DNA from: Thiogranum sp.
GTDB lineage: Bacteria > Pseudomonadota > Gammaproteobacteria > DSM-19610
Length of the DNA: 64,000 nt
Direction: 5' to 3'
Assembly: GCA_030148915.1 (NCBI GenBank)
Contig: JASBSN010000042.1
Location: 25,388-89,387, forward strand
Below the pieces are notes generated by a model that saw nothing but the letters and a program-made list of their open reading frames with translations, ran no database searches and was not told the DNA's origin. Shown piece after piece: positions 63,930-64,000 of this stretch (position 1 is the stretch's first letter; each line of letters begins with the position of its first letter). The translations under genes were made by a program, and so were the position numbers.

Positions 63930-64000
63930 CCGTCGGGTAAGCCCTCGATGGCTTAGGGCGCCGCGAGCGGCACATGCACCATCGAGGGCTTACCCGACGG
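63930..64000. repeat. Long perfect inverted repeat at the window end
   Basis: CCGTCGGGTAAGCCCTCGAT (arm of 22 bases, 63930-63951) is repeated as its exact complement at 63979-64000, with 27 bases between. It runs to the last base, so it may be longer. Perfect 22-bp arms are far longer than most terminators and suggest a palindromic repeat or mobile foldback element. Confidence 0.85.

Overview
The window is a dense, high-GC chromosomal segment of a gammaproteobacterium. Support comes from an ANR/FNR-type box upstream of hemN, rnfABCDGE-nth in the usual gammaproteobacterial order, petABC followed by sspAB, the hda/SspB/DUF2069 repertoire, and a 4.5S RNA gene next to dnaX. A TusE/DsrC-like protein, a DUF523 thiouracil-desulfurase-type protein and a PDC-sensor protein suggest a Chromatiales-like, possibly sulfur-oxidising lineage; that placement is inference. 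Nothing looks like a prophage, insertion sequence, CRISPR array or rRNA operon.

Layout. 1-5.6 kb: 3' part of dnaX (cut by the window edge), 4.5S RNA, tusE-like, tudS/ybgA-like, a small anti-sigma-like protein, an M48 lipoprotein protease and an Lgt-like/thioredoxin fusion. 5.9-10.2 kb: a matrixin-like secreted protein with a variant zinc motif, then a PDC-sensor gene lying between a decayed copy of the tRNA-Ser 3' end and the intact tRNA-Ser(GGA), then an ANTAR regulator divergent from glucokinase. 10.2-16.6 kb: sspB, sspA and petCBA on the minus strand, a Nif3-like gene, an AlgW/DegS-like protease and a TlpA-like thioredoxin. 16.8-28.6 kb: an unknown PilZ-like protein, two DUF4398 envelope lipoproteins, arsC-wrbA-DUF2069, hda-CDP-alcohol transferase-DUF2066, purMN, DUF3108, dcd and mrp. 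28.7-37.4 kb: a two-component system beside a tripartite RND exporter, bracketed by two CATTACC-N4-GGTAAT palindromes, with a divergent ICMT-like methyltransferase. 37.5-45.9 kb: metG, rnfABCDGE, nth and DUF1841. 46.1-51.7 kb: a copper-linked RiPP locus (hvfA-B-C-X type: a precursor with four EGKCG motifs, an MNIO/DUF692 enzyme, a DUF2063 partner and a DoxX protein), followed on the same strand by a CopA-type ATPase and a CopZ-like chaperone. 51.7-58.2 kb: an outer-membrane barrel, an MFS transporter, aroC, a small acidic protein, hemN with an FNR box, and prmB. 58.2-64 kb: Sco1 and PCuAC copper chaperones, psd, a His/Tyr-rich secreted protein with an ECF sigma/anti-sigma/DUF3106 set, suhB, two small proteins and a long perfect inverted repeat ending at the window edge.

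The recurring theme is copper and the envelope: HvfABCX, CopA, CopZ, Sco1 and PCuAC handle copper in the periplasm and cytoplasm. The bc1 complex and Rnf supply electron transport. The most interesting system is the hvf locus, with an ECF-like promoter and a strong leader hairpin ahead of the precursor, coupled to copper ATPase genes.
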